Shown here piece after piece: positions 47,897 through 56,655 of a stretch of DNA of 64,000 bases (positions within the stretch are counted from its first letter, which is position 1; every line of letters begins with the position of its first letter). Location of the stretch: assembly GCA_964445815.1 (NCBI GenBank), contig CAYULW010000003.1, positions 62,001-126,000 of the forward strand, in the 5' to 3' direction. Made by a program: the position numbers and the translations under genes. This DNA is from CAYULW01 sp964445815. GTDB lineage: Bacteria > Bacteroidota > Bacteroidia > Flavobacteriales_E > Vicingaceae. The notes under the pieces were generated by a model, which was not told the origin of the DNA, made no database searches, and saw only the letters and a program-made list of their open reading frames with translations.

Positions 47897-50206
47897 ATGA
47901 AAACAATAGTAATACTTCTCATCGGTTTATCTATGCCTTGTTTGGTGGCACAGAGTCAATTGAATCTTGAAGAAATGGAAGGCATTTTATTGGAGCTTGT
48001 TGATGAGCAACGTACTTCAGAACAGTTGAGTCAATTGGAACGAAACGAACTTCTGAACGCCGTGGCCTTTGATCAGGCTGCTTATATATTAAAGAGCAAC
48101 AAATTAGAACACTCTCAAGACGATAAGAAAAAGGCTAAGCTAGAAGACCGTCTATTATATTATGAGGGTTTCTATGGACAATCAGGAGAGAATATAGCTG
48201 AGATAGGTCTCGGAGCTAGAGTTCAGTTAGAAAAAGGTGGAACTAAAATCAGTGCGAAAAGCCCTGAAGAACTGATGAAAGGTGTTTTCTTCGATTGGAT
48301 GTCTGAAGAAGAGACTGCGCGAAATATTATTGATCCTGCATTTAAAGGAGCTGGTGTGTCGGTTCTACAAAAAGACGATGGGAATTACATAGTTGTTCTT
48401 GTAATGGTGAATGAGCCTTATGAAGCACCTCAAGGGGCGAAATTAAGTGTCAAACAATTTGGTGTTTCACCGTACTCTAAAGAAGCTTGCGATGCCTTTA
48501 TTGAATCTCACGGTTCTGTTGCTTCACTTTTTTCGGATGCATTTAAGGTTGAGAACCGAGAAATCATATTTGAGTTTCATAGTTTAGACTTCATCAATCA
48601 TATTATTCAGGATGGAGGTGATGCCATCGCTATTGACCTTATTGATCGCCAACAGTATGCTTGTCAAAGTTCAAATCGACTGTTCCCCGGTGAATTACAA
48701 GATGGATTGCTTTTGAGCCCTGTAAAAAAAGCAAAGCTGACTGCTTTAAATACAGAGATTGAAAATGGAAAGGTGAGAGCCTCTTTGGCCAAAGTTCCTG
48801 CTTTTTATAATGAGACTAATTATGAAATAAATGCCAAGATTATCAAAGATGGTAATTACTGCCTGACCATTCCTTTTAATCGTTTGGAAACGCCCAATAC
48901 CAAATGGTCTGATTTTCCATACTTAAAAGCACTTCCTGACACGAACCATATATTTTCTAAAATAGATAGTTCTGAATTTGAATTTGGATTAGACCAAAAA
49001 GAGTTGCTAAAGAAGGAGCTAAAAAGCTATTGTGATGCTTTATCCAAGGATTTGTATGACATGAGTATTACAGTTGATTTGGCTCCAGGTATTGATTTGG
49101 ATCAGAATGTTTTTTTAGGGGAGTTTAAACAAACCGTTGGAGAGCATTTTACTGAACTGTCTGTAGCCACTTGTCAAGTTGAAACAAATTGGGAAGCTTA
49201 TGAAAATTTTAAGAAGGGGACATATTATCAGTTGGAAACAAAAGACATGTCAAAGGAGGAAGAGCTTGATTATTTGAAAAAGACGATGACAAGTGATGAG
49301 GAACTCAAGCAAAAGTTAATGGAGTTAAGCAGAGTCAAGCTTAACCTTAGAATGGAAATAAAACCAAATCAAGACTTAAGTCCTACAGAATTGGAGGGAT
49401 TAGTTCTTTATCTCAGCAAGGCAGATAAAATTGATCTTGCTCTTTTGCTGCAGCAACAAATGCATAAAGCAGAATTTAATGCTTCCAATCTTGGTATTTT
49501 GAAGGGGCAGGATCAGACCAAATCAACTTTGCCGTTGATCAACAATCAGATTTTAAAACAACTGGAGACGGATAAAACCTATTTTGACGGTAATCCTATC
49601 CATCTGGCTTTTCTTGAACTTTATCTCATTGATAAGAGCAATCCCGTTATCGCGTACAATTATCATATGGCACTCTTGCACCATTGGTCTTATTCTAATC
49701 AAAATGTAAAGCAAATTGAATCTTGGGAAAAAGGCTTTAGCTTGATTGATAAAAATAAGCTCAATTCATCTACTGTCGCTAGGGCATATTTAAACTATTG
49801 GATGATTGCAGGTGATTATTACTACGAGAAACAAGACTTTGACCGTAGAAAAAAAGCATTTAGAGAAATAATCAAATGGGCAAGAAAAGCAGAGTTGAGT
49901 CAAGATCAACTGCTTGAATTGTCACAATACCTTTGCCATCAGGATCAGTTTTCAAAAGCCATTGAATTGCTGCTTCCCGAATTGAAAGGAAACAATTTAT
50001 CCGTGTCTTTATTGAGTTACTTTTTGCAGATTGCGATTTATCAACCTGAAATGGTAGATGAAGCTACATATCTTGATGCTTTGGAAATGCTAAAATCCAA
50101 TGATGAAAGAGCCTTTTGTCAATTGTTCTCCAAGTCAAAAATGGGAATACAACAATTAAAGAACCCAAAGATTAAAGCCCTATATTGCGGCCAATGTTCA
50201 AATTAA
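47897..50206 (+). CDS. CAP/SCP-domain exported protein with helical repeat C-terminus
   Basis: This 769-residue protein has a signal peptide (KTIVILLIGLSMPCLVAQ). Residues ~25-165 are a CAP domain: LLNAVAFDQAAYILKSNKLEHSQD (split here as AVAFDQAAYIL and KLEHSQDD), GQSGENIAEIG and WMSEEETARNIIDPAFKGAGVSV, split as WMSEEETARNII and AFKGAGVSV. The histidine and glutamate of the CAP cavity are visible. Residues ~500-769 are helical with TPR-like pairs. CAP proteins are secreted and bind lipids, sugars or proteins. It overlaps no gene but starts one base after the second OmpA gene, so the three act as one operon. Confidence 0.82.
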   Translation: MKTIVILLIGLSMPCLVAQSQLNLEEMEGILLELVDEQRTSEQLSQLERNELLNAVAFDQAAYILKSNKLEHSQDDKKKAKLEDRLLYYEGFYGQSGENIAEIGLGARVQLEKGGTKISAKSPEELMKGVFFDWMSEEETARNIIDPAFKGAGVSVLQKDDGNYIVVLVMVNEPYEAPQGAKLSVKQFGVSPYSKEACDAFIESHGSVASLFSDAFKVENREIIFEFHSLDFINHIIQDGGDAIAIDLIDRQQYACQSSNRLFPGELQDGLLLSPVKKAKLTALNTEIENGKVRASLAKVPAFYNETNYEINAKIIKDGNYCLTIPFNRLETPNTKWSDFPYLKALPDTNHIFSKIDSSEFEFGLDQKELLKKELKSYCDALSKDLYDMSITVDLAPGIDLDQNVFLGEFKQTVGEHFTELSVATCQVETNWEAYENFKKGTYYQLETKDMSKEEELDYLKKTMTSDEELKQKLMELSRVKLNLRMEIKPNQDLSPTELEGLVLYLSKADKIDLALLLQQQMHKAEFNASNLGILKGQDQTKSTLPLINNQILKQLETDKTYFDGNPIHLAFLELYLIDKSNPVIAYNYHMALLHHWSYSNQNVKQIESWEKGFSLIDKNKLNSSTVARAYLNYWMIAGDYYYEKQDFDRRKKAFREIIKWARKAELSQDQLLELSQYLCHQDQFSKAIELLLPELKGNNLSVSLLSYFLQIAIYQPEMVDEATYLDALEMLKSNDERAFCQLFSKSKMGIQQLKNPKIKALYCGQCSN

Positions 50207-50219
50207 CGAGGTAAAAAGT

Positions 50220-51524
50220 ATGCTTCAGAAAGGAAATAAAAGCATCATTAATGCATGGGCCTTTTACGATTGGGCCAATTCCGTTTATCCTTTGGTGATC
50301 ACAACCGCCATTTTTCCCATGTTTTATGAAGCCGTAACAACCACGCAATTGCCCAATGGAGAACAGTCGGATATGGTTCGGTTTTTTGGATTTGAGTTTA
50401 GAAATACAGAGCTGTATTCTTATGTGGTATCACTCTCTTTTCTTATCGTTTCATTCATTTCTCCTTTGCTTTCTGGTATTGCAGATTATTCAGACTCCAA
50501 AAAAAGTTTCCTCAAATTCTTCTGTTATCTGGGTGCTGTCTCTTGTGCATCTTTGTTCTTTTTTGATGTCGAACATTTAGAATGGAGTATGCTCCCTGTG
50601 CTAATGGCAAGTGTGGGTTTTTGGGGCAGTATTGTTTTTTACAACGCCTATTTGCCTGAAATTGCTGACCCGGAGGACCATGACCGTATTTCTGCAAAAG
50701 GCTATTCATTAGGATATATAGGTAGCTCTTTACTGCTCATTCTAAATCTGGTTATGATTATGGTACTGGACATACCGGCCAAATATTCTTTCCTAACCGT
50801 AGCGATATGGTGGATTGGATTTTCCCAAATTACTTATCGACGGCTGCCTGATCAATCGTTTAAAAATGAGAATGTTGAAAAAGAAAATAAATTCACCAAG
50901 GGTTGGCGGGAACTTAAAAAGGTCTGGCAACAGCTAAAAAATCAACCCATTCTTAAGCGTTACCTTCTTTCCTTTTTTGTATACAGCATGGGTGTACAAA
51001 CGGTGATGATCATGGCTACTCTTTTTGCCGCCAAAGAAGTAAACTGGGAGGGTGATGGTGCAAAAACAGGGCTTATCGTATCCGTTTTGATTATACAGTT
51101 TATTGCTATTGCAGGCGCTTATTTCTTCTCATGGTTATCTTCTAAATGGGGTAACATTAAAGCACTAGGGCTAAGTTTAGTGATATGGATTGGCATCTGT
51201 ATTGCTGCTTATTATATTCATGAGCCAATTGAATTTTATATCATTGCGGCTATAGTCGGTTTGGTAATGGGAGGGATACAATCCCTTTCACGATCCACTT
51301 ATTCCAAAATCCTTCCGGAAACAAAAGATCATGCCTCTTTTTTTAGTTTCTATGATGTGCTTGAAAAACTAGGTATCGTTATCGGCACTTTTGCTTATGG
51401 GTTTATTGAAGGTATCACAGGCAGTATGCGCAATTCCATTTTTGCTCTAATTACTTTCTTCATTTTAGGACTTATATTATTGAGTCTAATTCCCAAGCAA
51501 AAACACATTGAGGCACAAGCCTAA
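50220..51524 (+). CDS. MFS transporter (UMF1/Atg22-like family)
   Basis: This 434-residue inner membrane protein has about twelve hydrophobic helices. INAWAFYDWANSVYPLVITTAIFP, split here as INAWAFYDWANS and YPLVITTAIFP, is the signature of the UMF1 (Atg22-like) group. GGIQSLSRSTYSKILPE matches the second-half MFS motif. Some relatives export amino acids or glycerol derivatives; the substrate here is unknown. It lies 13 bases after the CAP gene and may be read from the same transcript. Confidence 0.9.
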   Translation: MLQKGNKSIINAWAFYDWANSVYPLVITTAIFPMFYEAVTTTQLPNGEQSDMVRFFGFEFRNTELYSYVVSLSFLIVSFISPLLSGIADYSDSKKSFLKFFCYLGAVSCASLFFFDVEHLEWSMLPVLMASVGFWGSIVFYNAYLPEIADPEDHDRISAKGYSLGYIGSSLLLILNLVMIMVLDIPAKYSFLTVAIWWIGFSQITYRRLPDQSFKNENVEKENKFTKGWRELKKVWQQLKNQPILKRYLLSFFVYSMGVQTVMIMATLFAAKEVNWEGDGAKTGLIVSVLIIQFIAIAGAYFFSWLSSKWGNIKALGLSLVIWIGICIAAYYIHEPIEFYIIAAIVGLVMGGIQSLSRSTYSKILPETKDHASFFSFYDVLEKLGIVIGTFAYGFIEGITGSMRNSIFALITFFILGLILLSLIPKQKHIEAQA

Positions 51525-51603
51525 TATTTTATTCTGGTTGATTAAATTGAGATTTGCTATAGAGAAAGAGTTTTTACCCATATCTTAAATGATAGATAGG
51601 TTG

Positions 51604-51611
51604 TAAATTTG
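51604..51611 (+). promoter_or_regulatory. -7 box TAAATTTG of lhgO
   Basis: An exact TAnnTTTG match followed by CCCTTT, 23 bases before the GTG start. Confidence 0.55.
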
Positions 51612-51634
51612 CCCTTTCAAAAACAGAGTTTAGC

Positions 51635-52852
51635 GTGCAGAAAATATACGACATTGCGATAATTGGAGGAGGAATAGTAGGGGCAGCGACATTTTATCAG
51701 TTGCAAAAGAAATATCCTAATTTAACTTTATTGCTTATTGAAAAAGAAGATCGTTTGGCACCGCATCAGACGGGGAATAACTCAGGGGTCATTCATTCGG
51801 GTTTATACTATAAGCCCGGTTCTAAAAAAGCGATTAATTGTGTGAAAGGTCGACACGCATTGGTTCAATTTGCCAAAGAACATACTGTAAAGCATGAGGT
51901 TTGTGGTAAAGTTGTTGTGGCCACAGATACTTCAGAACTGCCATACATGGAGAAGATCTTTAAAACCGGACAAGAAAATGGCATAGAAGGCATAGAAAAA
52001 ATCAGTGCAGATCAAGTAAGAGAAATAGAACCGGAATGTGCAGCTATTGCAGGAATACATGTGCCGGTAACCGGCATTATAGATTTTGTCGGTGCCACTA
52101 ATCGCTTTACGGAAGTGGCTCAGGGTATTAACTCCTCAAGTGAAGTGAAACTGGGAGAGAAGTTTCTGTCTGTCGAACAAGGTGCAGAGCAAAACACTAT
52201 TTTTACCAATAAAGGCAAGTACCTTGCGAAACATACCATCTTTTGCGGAGGATTGCAATCAGACCGCCTGGCAAAAAAAGACGGGGTCACTACCAGTATG
52301 CAAATAGTCGGGTTCAGAGGCGATTATTATGAATTGACAGAACAGGCCAAGCATAAGGTCAAGCATTTGATCTACCCGGTACCCAACCCTGCCTTTCCCT
52401 TTTTGGGTGTCCATTTTACCCGCATGACGGATGGGGAGATCGAATGCGGACCCAATGCAGTGTTTACTTTTAAGCGAGAAGGTTATGGTAAAACGGATTT
52501 TGATCTGAAAGATACAATAGACGCTTTAAGTTTTGAAGGTACTTGGAAGCTGTTTGCCAAACATTGGCGATTTGGACTCGATGAGTACAAACGCGCATTC
52601 AGCAAAAAGCTTTTTCTCAATCGCTTACAGCGCCTGATTCCTTCTTTGACGATGGAAGACATTCGACCTGGAAGAGCCGGAGTGCGCGCCATGGCTTTAG
52701 GTGCTGACGGAGAAATGATTGATGACTTTAAGATTGAATACAGTGGCAATAGTATACATGTACTCAATGCGCCCTCTCCAGCGGCAACGGCCTGCTTAGC
52801 AATAGGTATGGACATTACAGAAATGGCTACGGAGCGCTTTAATTTAAAATAG
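51635..52852 (+). CDS. lhgO: L-2-hydroxyglutarate oxidase
   Basis: This 405-residue FAD enzyme oxidises L-2-hydroxyglutarate to 2-oxoglutarate, a metabolite repair step, passing electrons to oxygen or quinone. The N-terminal Rossmann motif IAIIGGGIVGAATFYQL holds FAD, NNSGVIHSGLYYKPGS is the family signature near the active site, and C-terminal RPGRAGVRAMALG and ATACLAIGMDI close the DAO fold. The start is GTG at 51635. It stands alone. Confidence 0.92.
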   Translation: MQKIYDIAIIGGGIVGAATFYQLQKKYPNLTLLLIEKEDRLAPHQTGNNSGVIHSGLYYKPGSKKAINCVKGRHALVQFAKEHTVKHEVCGKVVVATDTSELPYMEKIFKTGQENGIEGIEKISADQVREIEPECAAIAGIHVPVTGIIDFVGATNRFTEVAQGINSSSEVKLGEKFLSVEQGAEQNTIFTNKGKYLAKHTIFCGGLQSDRLAKKDGVTTSMQIVGFRGDYYELTEQAKHKVKHLIYPVPNPAFPFLGVHFTRMTDGEIECGPNAVFTFKREGYGKTDFDLKDTIDALSFEGTWKLFAKHWRFGLDEYKRAFSKKLFLNRLQRLIPSLTMEDIRPGRAGVRAMALGADGEMIDDFKIEYSGNSIHVLNAPSPAATACLAIGMDITEMATERFNLK

Positions 52853-52939
52853 TTATTTCAGTAATCAGATCCAGAGTATTCTGCTTGAGGTTCGGAAGGA
52901 TTAGCAAAAAATGATCTATCTTTAAGCGAATTAATAGGC

Positions 52940-53827
52940 ATGAAAAATAGTTCATTTCTTTTGTTTAGTCTGTTCCTTACTCTTTCACTCTACAGCCAGA
53001 CGAATGTTTATCATCCCTTTCCGGATAGCAATGCAGTCTGGAATTTTAATTATCAGTCATATTGCTTCTCTCAAGGACAGGCAAATGACAACTACTCCAT
53101 AGTTATCTCGGGAGATACCATTATTAAAAACCAGACTTACCTTAAGCTTCATACGCCATTCGTGCAAGCTCTCTCTATCGGTGGATGCGGGAGTCGAACC
53201 ATTGGATATAAAGGGGCATTTCGGGAAGATATTGCTAACAAGAAGGTTTATTTTGTTCCACCATTAGACTCTACGGAAAAGTTAATCTATGATTTTACAT
53301 TGCAAGTTGGGGATTTGATAAATGGATATCTCCAACTCCATTCCCCTGATACAGTCTTATCAATTGATTCTGTATTGGTTGGAAACTCTTACAGGAAAAG
53401 ATGGTTAATTAATCGTTGTTATAATATTTCATATATAGAGGGAATTGGTTCAACGTATGGCTTTTTCGGACAATCTCCCGGTTGTGCGACTGATTTTCCG
53501 GGATTTAGTCTATATTGTTTTCAACAAAACGGGCAATCTATATATCCTTCTACAGCAATTGGCTGTCAAATTATTACATCAATTAAGAACATTGAATCTG
53601 ATTATAGAGCTATAGACATCTCACCCAACCCAAGTTTCGGTGTGGTACATATAGATGCGTTAAACCCCATTGAAAATGTATTGATATACAACATGAAGGG
53701 GCAGTTACTTAAAAGAATGAACAACCCAAAAGGACAATTTGAACTGCCAAAAGAACAGGGCTTGTATATAGTTCAAATTGAAGATATTGAAGGAACTCTT
53801 TATACAAGGAAAGTGGTTAAGCGGTAA
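52940..53827 (+). CDS. T9SS cargo protein with C-terminal sorting domain
   Basis: This 295-residue protein has a signal peptide (MKNSSFLLFSLFLTLSLYSQ) and a C-terminal type A sorting domain for type IX secretion: IDISPNPSFGVVHID, NVLIYNMKGQLLKRM and GLYIVQIEDIEGTLYTRKVVKR, split here as GLYIVQIED and LYTRKVVKR. The middle, about 200 residues, holds several cysteines and a YFVPPLDSTEKLIYDF segment but no known domain. It would cross the outer membrane and be attached to the surface or released. It shows that this organism has a T9SS. Confidence 0.88.
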   Translation: MKNSSFLLFSLFLTLSLYSQTNVYHPFPDSNAVWNFNYQSYCFSQGQANDNYSIVISGDTIIKNQTYLKLHTPFVQALSIGGCGSRTIGYKGAFREDIANKKVYFVPPLDSTEKLIYDFTLQVGDLINGYLQLHSPDTVLSIDSVLVGNSYRKRWLINRCYNISYIEGIGSTYGFFGQSPGCATDFPGFSLYCFQQNGQSIYPSTAIGCQIITSIKNIESDYRAIDISPNPSFGVVHIDALNPIENVLIYNMKGQLLKRMNNPKGQFELPKEQGLYIVQIEDIEGTLYTRKVVKR

Positions 53828-53843
53828 AGATTAACAAATTAGT

Positions 53844-53863
53844 AATTACCAGATCAGGTAATT
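53844..53863. terminator. Hairpin between convergent genes
   Basis: AATTACC-AGATCA-GGTAATT is a 7-bp stem between the converging T9SS cargo gene and the hypothetical gene. It is A+T-rich and has no T run, so it is a weak candidate. Confidence 0.3.
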
Positions 53864-53878
53864 TGTAACTAAGACTTA

Positions 53879-54424
53879 CTATTCAACGATTTGAAACTCT
53901 TCTTTGGTGTCTCCCCAATTGAATAGGAATAAACTCATGGCTTCATCTAAGCGCTTTAGCAAAAGAGGGTTAGGAGCATTCATGTTTCTAAAATACTCTT
54001 CTTGATATTGTCCCAAGTCGTATTTGAAAAATAAGGCCTTGGACATGGCATAAAGGTTATTATTTGAGGGATGATTAACTCTACCTAGATAAGATTGGTA
54101 ATCTCTCAAAATGCCCTCGAGTTTATCAAAATCAACATCAAATACACCCGAGAGCTTTGTAATAATCAAGTTGATCATGCGATTGTCTTGATGCGCCGGC
54201 AGATGTTTTGGAATTTCTTTCAAGTTCGCAGCCAAAACAATAAGCATGAACTTGCTATCTTCGTTTTCATCAATTTTTGGCTCAGAGATGAATTCGGGAG
54301 AATCTTTAACTAGACCAATAATGTCATGAAATCCCTTCTCTACCGCATCTAATGTTGCGTTTACAAATATGTTGGCCAATTTATCTTCTTTGAGCTTTTT
54401 CTTTCCGAAGATCTTTGTAAACAT
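53879..54424 (-). CDS. Hypothetical cytosolic helical protein
   Basis: This 181-residue protein begins with a basic MFTKIFGKKKLKEDKLA and is otherwise helical and acidic. It has no signal peptide, membrane span or recognised motif. EIPKHLPAHQDNRMINLIIT and LFFKYDLGQYQEEYFRNMN are its most distinctive segments. I do not recognise the family. It has its own -7 box at 54465-54458 and stands alone, next to the region with DnaA-box-like sequences. Confidence 0.65.
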   Translation of the reverse strand: MFTKIFGKKKLKEDKLANIFVNATLDAVEKGFHDIIGLVKDSPEFISEPKIDENEDSKFMLIVLAANLKEIPKHLPAHQDNRMINLIITKLSGVFDVDFDKLEGILRDYQSYLGRVNHPSNNNLYAMSKALFFKYDLGQYQEEYFRNMNAPNPLLLKRLDEAMSLFLFNWGDTKEEFQIVE

Positions 54425-54457
54425 AATGTTAAGGGTCTGTTCCTAAATTGTTTTGAC

Positions 54458-54465
54458 CAAAAATA
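54458..54465 (-). promoter_or_regulatory. -7 box TATTTTTG of the hypothetical gene
   Basis: An exact TAnnTTTG match on the minus strand, 33 bases before the ATG at 54424. Confidence 0.5.
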
Positions 54466-54504
54466 GACGAATAGCAAAAGCCTCTTGAAAACCTTGTGGA
54501 ATGC

Positions 54505-54656
54505 TTATTAACAAAGTTATTAACCATTTTTTGAAAATGTTGATAACTCTCCTGTTGAAAATGATAGGGACTCTAAAGCCCTAATATTAATAGGTATAAG
54601 GAGAAAAACTACTTAACTTCTCACTTAATAAAATGAGAATTAACGTCTTATCCAAC
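54505..54656. other. A+T-rich intergenic region with DnaA-box-like words
   Basis: The gap 54425-54665 holds TTATTAACA (54505), TTATTAACC (54517), the inverse of TTATCAACA (54538-54546, one mismatch from TTATCCACA) and TTATCCAAC (54648). It also has a small dyad TTCTCA...TGAGAA near 54618-54639. This could be part of an origin or simply A+T-rich sequence; no dnaA or dnaN gene is present. Confidence 0.25.
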
Positions 54657-54665
54657 CTTTGTTCA

Positions 54666-55772
54666 CTATAACCAGCGCTTGCGTTTAAAGTAGAGGAGCA
54701 TGACAATAACAATGATGAGCATCAAGCCCCAAACAGCCGGATAACCCCACTTGTATTCCAATTCCGGAATATATTGAAAGTTCATGCCATATATGCCTGC
54801 AATAAAGGTAAGCGGAATAAATATGGAGGCCATAATAGTTAATACTTTCATGATCTCATTCATTTTGTTACTCACAGTGTTCATGTATAAATCCATAATT
54901 CCACTCATCAGGTCTCGATAAGTTTCTAAAGATTCGATGACATGTATGGTGTGATCAAAAACGTCATCAAGATATCTTTCTGTTTCTTTTCTAAGCAGAG
55001 GCGATTCGCTTTTTATTAAGCTATTTATACTTTCTCTTAAGGGATAAACTGAACGTCTTAAATAAATGAGTTCCTTTCTCAACGTTTGGAGTTTTTGTAG
55101 AGTCAGAGTGCTTGGATTGTCCATGACTTCATCTTCTAAGCTCTCAATCTTTTCAGCAAAACTGTCGAGTACAAAATAGTAATTGTCAACGATTATATCG
55201 ATGAAGCGATAAAAGAGATAATCGACTTTTTTTTGTCTGATTTTGCCATAAGATGTTTTTAGGCGCTCTCTAATCAGGTCAAAAACGTCTTCCGGTTTTT
55301 CTTGAAAAGAAATGACCACATTTTTTCCCAGTACAAAGCTTAAATGTTCGTATTCAATCTGTGAGTTTGCTGATGCCCGAAACATTTTAATGGTAAAAAA
55401 TAAAAAGCCATCATATTCTTCTGTCTTAGGGCGTTGGTCAACATTCAATACATCTTCGAGCAAAAGAGGGTGTAGCTGAAAATGAGTGCCTGTTTCCTGA
55501 ATAATGTCAATATCATTAAGGCCGTCGATGTTAATCCAATTGACCTTGTCGGAATCCATTTTGGAAATGCACTCGGCTAATGAGGAGGAACGATGCTCTG
55601 TTAAATCATCTTCATCATAACTAAATAATGAAACCGTTATGGAATCATTTTGTCTTTTACCTGTATAAACAAGTGTGCCGGGTGCCTGACCAATGGTTTT
55701 TCTTACCTCATCAGCTACAGAAGAACGTCTTAGTCCTATTTTAGGTCTCGGAAGATTGATTTTTGTTTTCAT
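54666..55772 (-). CDS. corA: Magnesium/cobalt transporter CorA
   Basis: This 368-residue protein has the large N-terminal cytosolic domain and two C-terminal helices of CorA: the pore signature YGMN in FIAGIYGMNFQYIPE and a final helix GLMLIIVIVMLLYFKRKRWL. The ATG at 55772 is used; the upstream in-frame codon is TTG. It overlaps the upstream MscS gene by 32 bases, so it is translated from the same transcript. It is last in the ATPase-MscS-MscS-CorA operon, which links ion flow and membrane tension. Confidence 0.95.
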   Translation of the reverse strand: MKTKINLPRPKIGLRRSSVADEVRKTIGQAPGTLVYTGKRQNDSITVSLFSYDEDDLTEHRSSSLAECISKMDSDKVNWINIDGLNDIDIIQETGTHFQLHPLLLEDVLNVDQRPKTEEYDGFLFFTIKMFRASANSQIEYEHLSFVLGKNVVISFQEKPEDVFDLIRERLKTSYGKIRQKKVDYLFYRFIDIIVDNYYFVLDSFAEKIESLEDEVMDNPSTLTLQKLQTLRKELIYLRRSVYPLRESINSLIKSESPLLRKETERYLDDVFDHTIHVIESLETYRDLMSGIMDLYMNTVSNKMNEIMKVLTIMASIFIPLTFIAGIYGMNFQYIPELEYKWGYPAVWGLMLIIVIVMLLYFKRKRWL

Positions 55773-56655
55773 TTTTATATACAATCGTACGGTAAGGGAA
55801 GGGGATTTCTATACCCTCTACATCAAACCTTTTCTTTATGCTCTTATACAAATCGGTCTTCATCACAAAACCTTCAATCGGATCTTTTGCCCATACGTAA
55901 GCTCTTAAATTGACAGATGAATCTCCAAAACTGATTAAGCGAACAATTACCTTCTCTTGATTATTCACTTTTTCTTCGGCATTTCTGTTGTCTATAAACA
56001 GTTCATGCTTAACTGCTTCTTCTTGCATGATTCGTGTAGCTAAATCGACATCGCTGTCATAAGAAATACCCATTTCTAAAAACACACAAGTTTTAGGATC
56101 ATCTATAGACGAGTTCAGGATAGTTTCTGAAGACATGGTTGAATTGGGAATAATGTAACGTTGATTTTCAAAACTCCGAATAACGGTATGACGTATGGTA
56201 ATGTCTTCAACAATACCCCAGTTTTGATTTCCCACTTTGATAACATCATTCACTCGAAAAGGCTTGAAAATAACAATGAAAATACCACCTACAATGTTTG
56301 AGAATGCCTGTTGTGATGCAAATCCAATAATGGCTGCAAATATTCCGGCTCCGGCAAAAAGAGTTAAACCTAAGCTTCTTAAGGAAGGAACAGTATAAAA
56401 GATGAGAATAAGCCCAAGTATAAAAAAGATGAAATTGATGCCGTTTTTTAAAAAAACATAATTGGTTTGATCTTTAGCGCCCAGGTAATTCTCCTTTTCA
56501 AAATGCCTTTTTAAAATTTTTCTCAATATTCTTGCGGTCAACCACAAACCAGAGATGATAAACAGACAGATCAAAATATATTTTGAATCTTTGATAATCT
56601 CACGATAAGGTTCTAACCATTCAGGCAATTGTATTTTTAGAATCAATGAACTCAT
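55741..56655 (-). CDS. MscS-type mechanosensitive channel (2)
   Basis: This 304-residue protein has N-terminal membrane helices (res ~27-45 and 70-130) and the MscS core: the pore helix GAGIFAAIIGFASQQAFSNIVGGIFIVIF, split here as GAGIFAAIIGFAS and AFSNIVGGIFIV, then KPFRVNDVIKVGNQNWGIVEDI split as KPFRVNDVIKVG and GIVEDITIRHT. It follows the other MscS gene with a 4-base ATGA overlap. Unlike its neighbour it has no cleavable signal sequence. Confidence 0.93.
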   Translation of the reverse strand: MSSLILKIQLPEWLEPYREIIKDSKYILICLFIISGLWLTARILRKILKRHFEKENYLGAKDQTNYVFLKNGINFIFFILGLILIFYTVPSLRSLGLTLFAGAGIFAAIIGFASQQAFSNIVGGIFIVIFKPFRVNDVIKVGNQNWGIVEDITIRHTVIRSFENQRYIIPNSTMSSETILNSSIDDPKTCVFLEMGISYDSDVDLATRIMQEEAVKHELFIDNRNAEEKVNNQEKVIVRLISFGDSSVNLRAYVWAKDPIEGFVMKTDLYKSIKKRFDVEGIEIPFPYRTIVYKNENKNQSSET

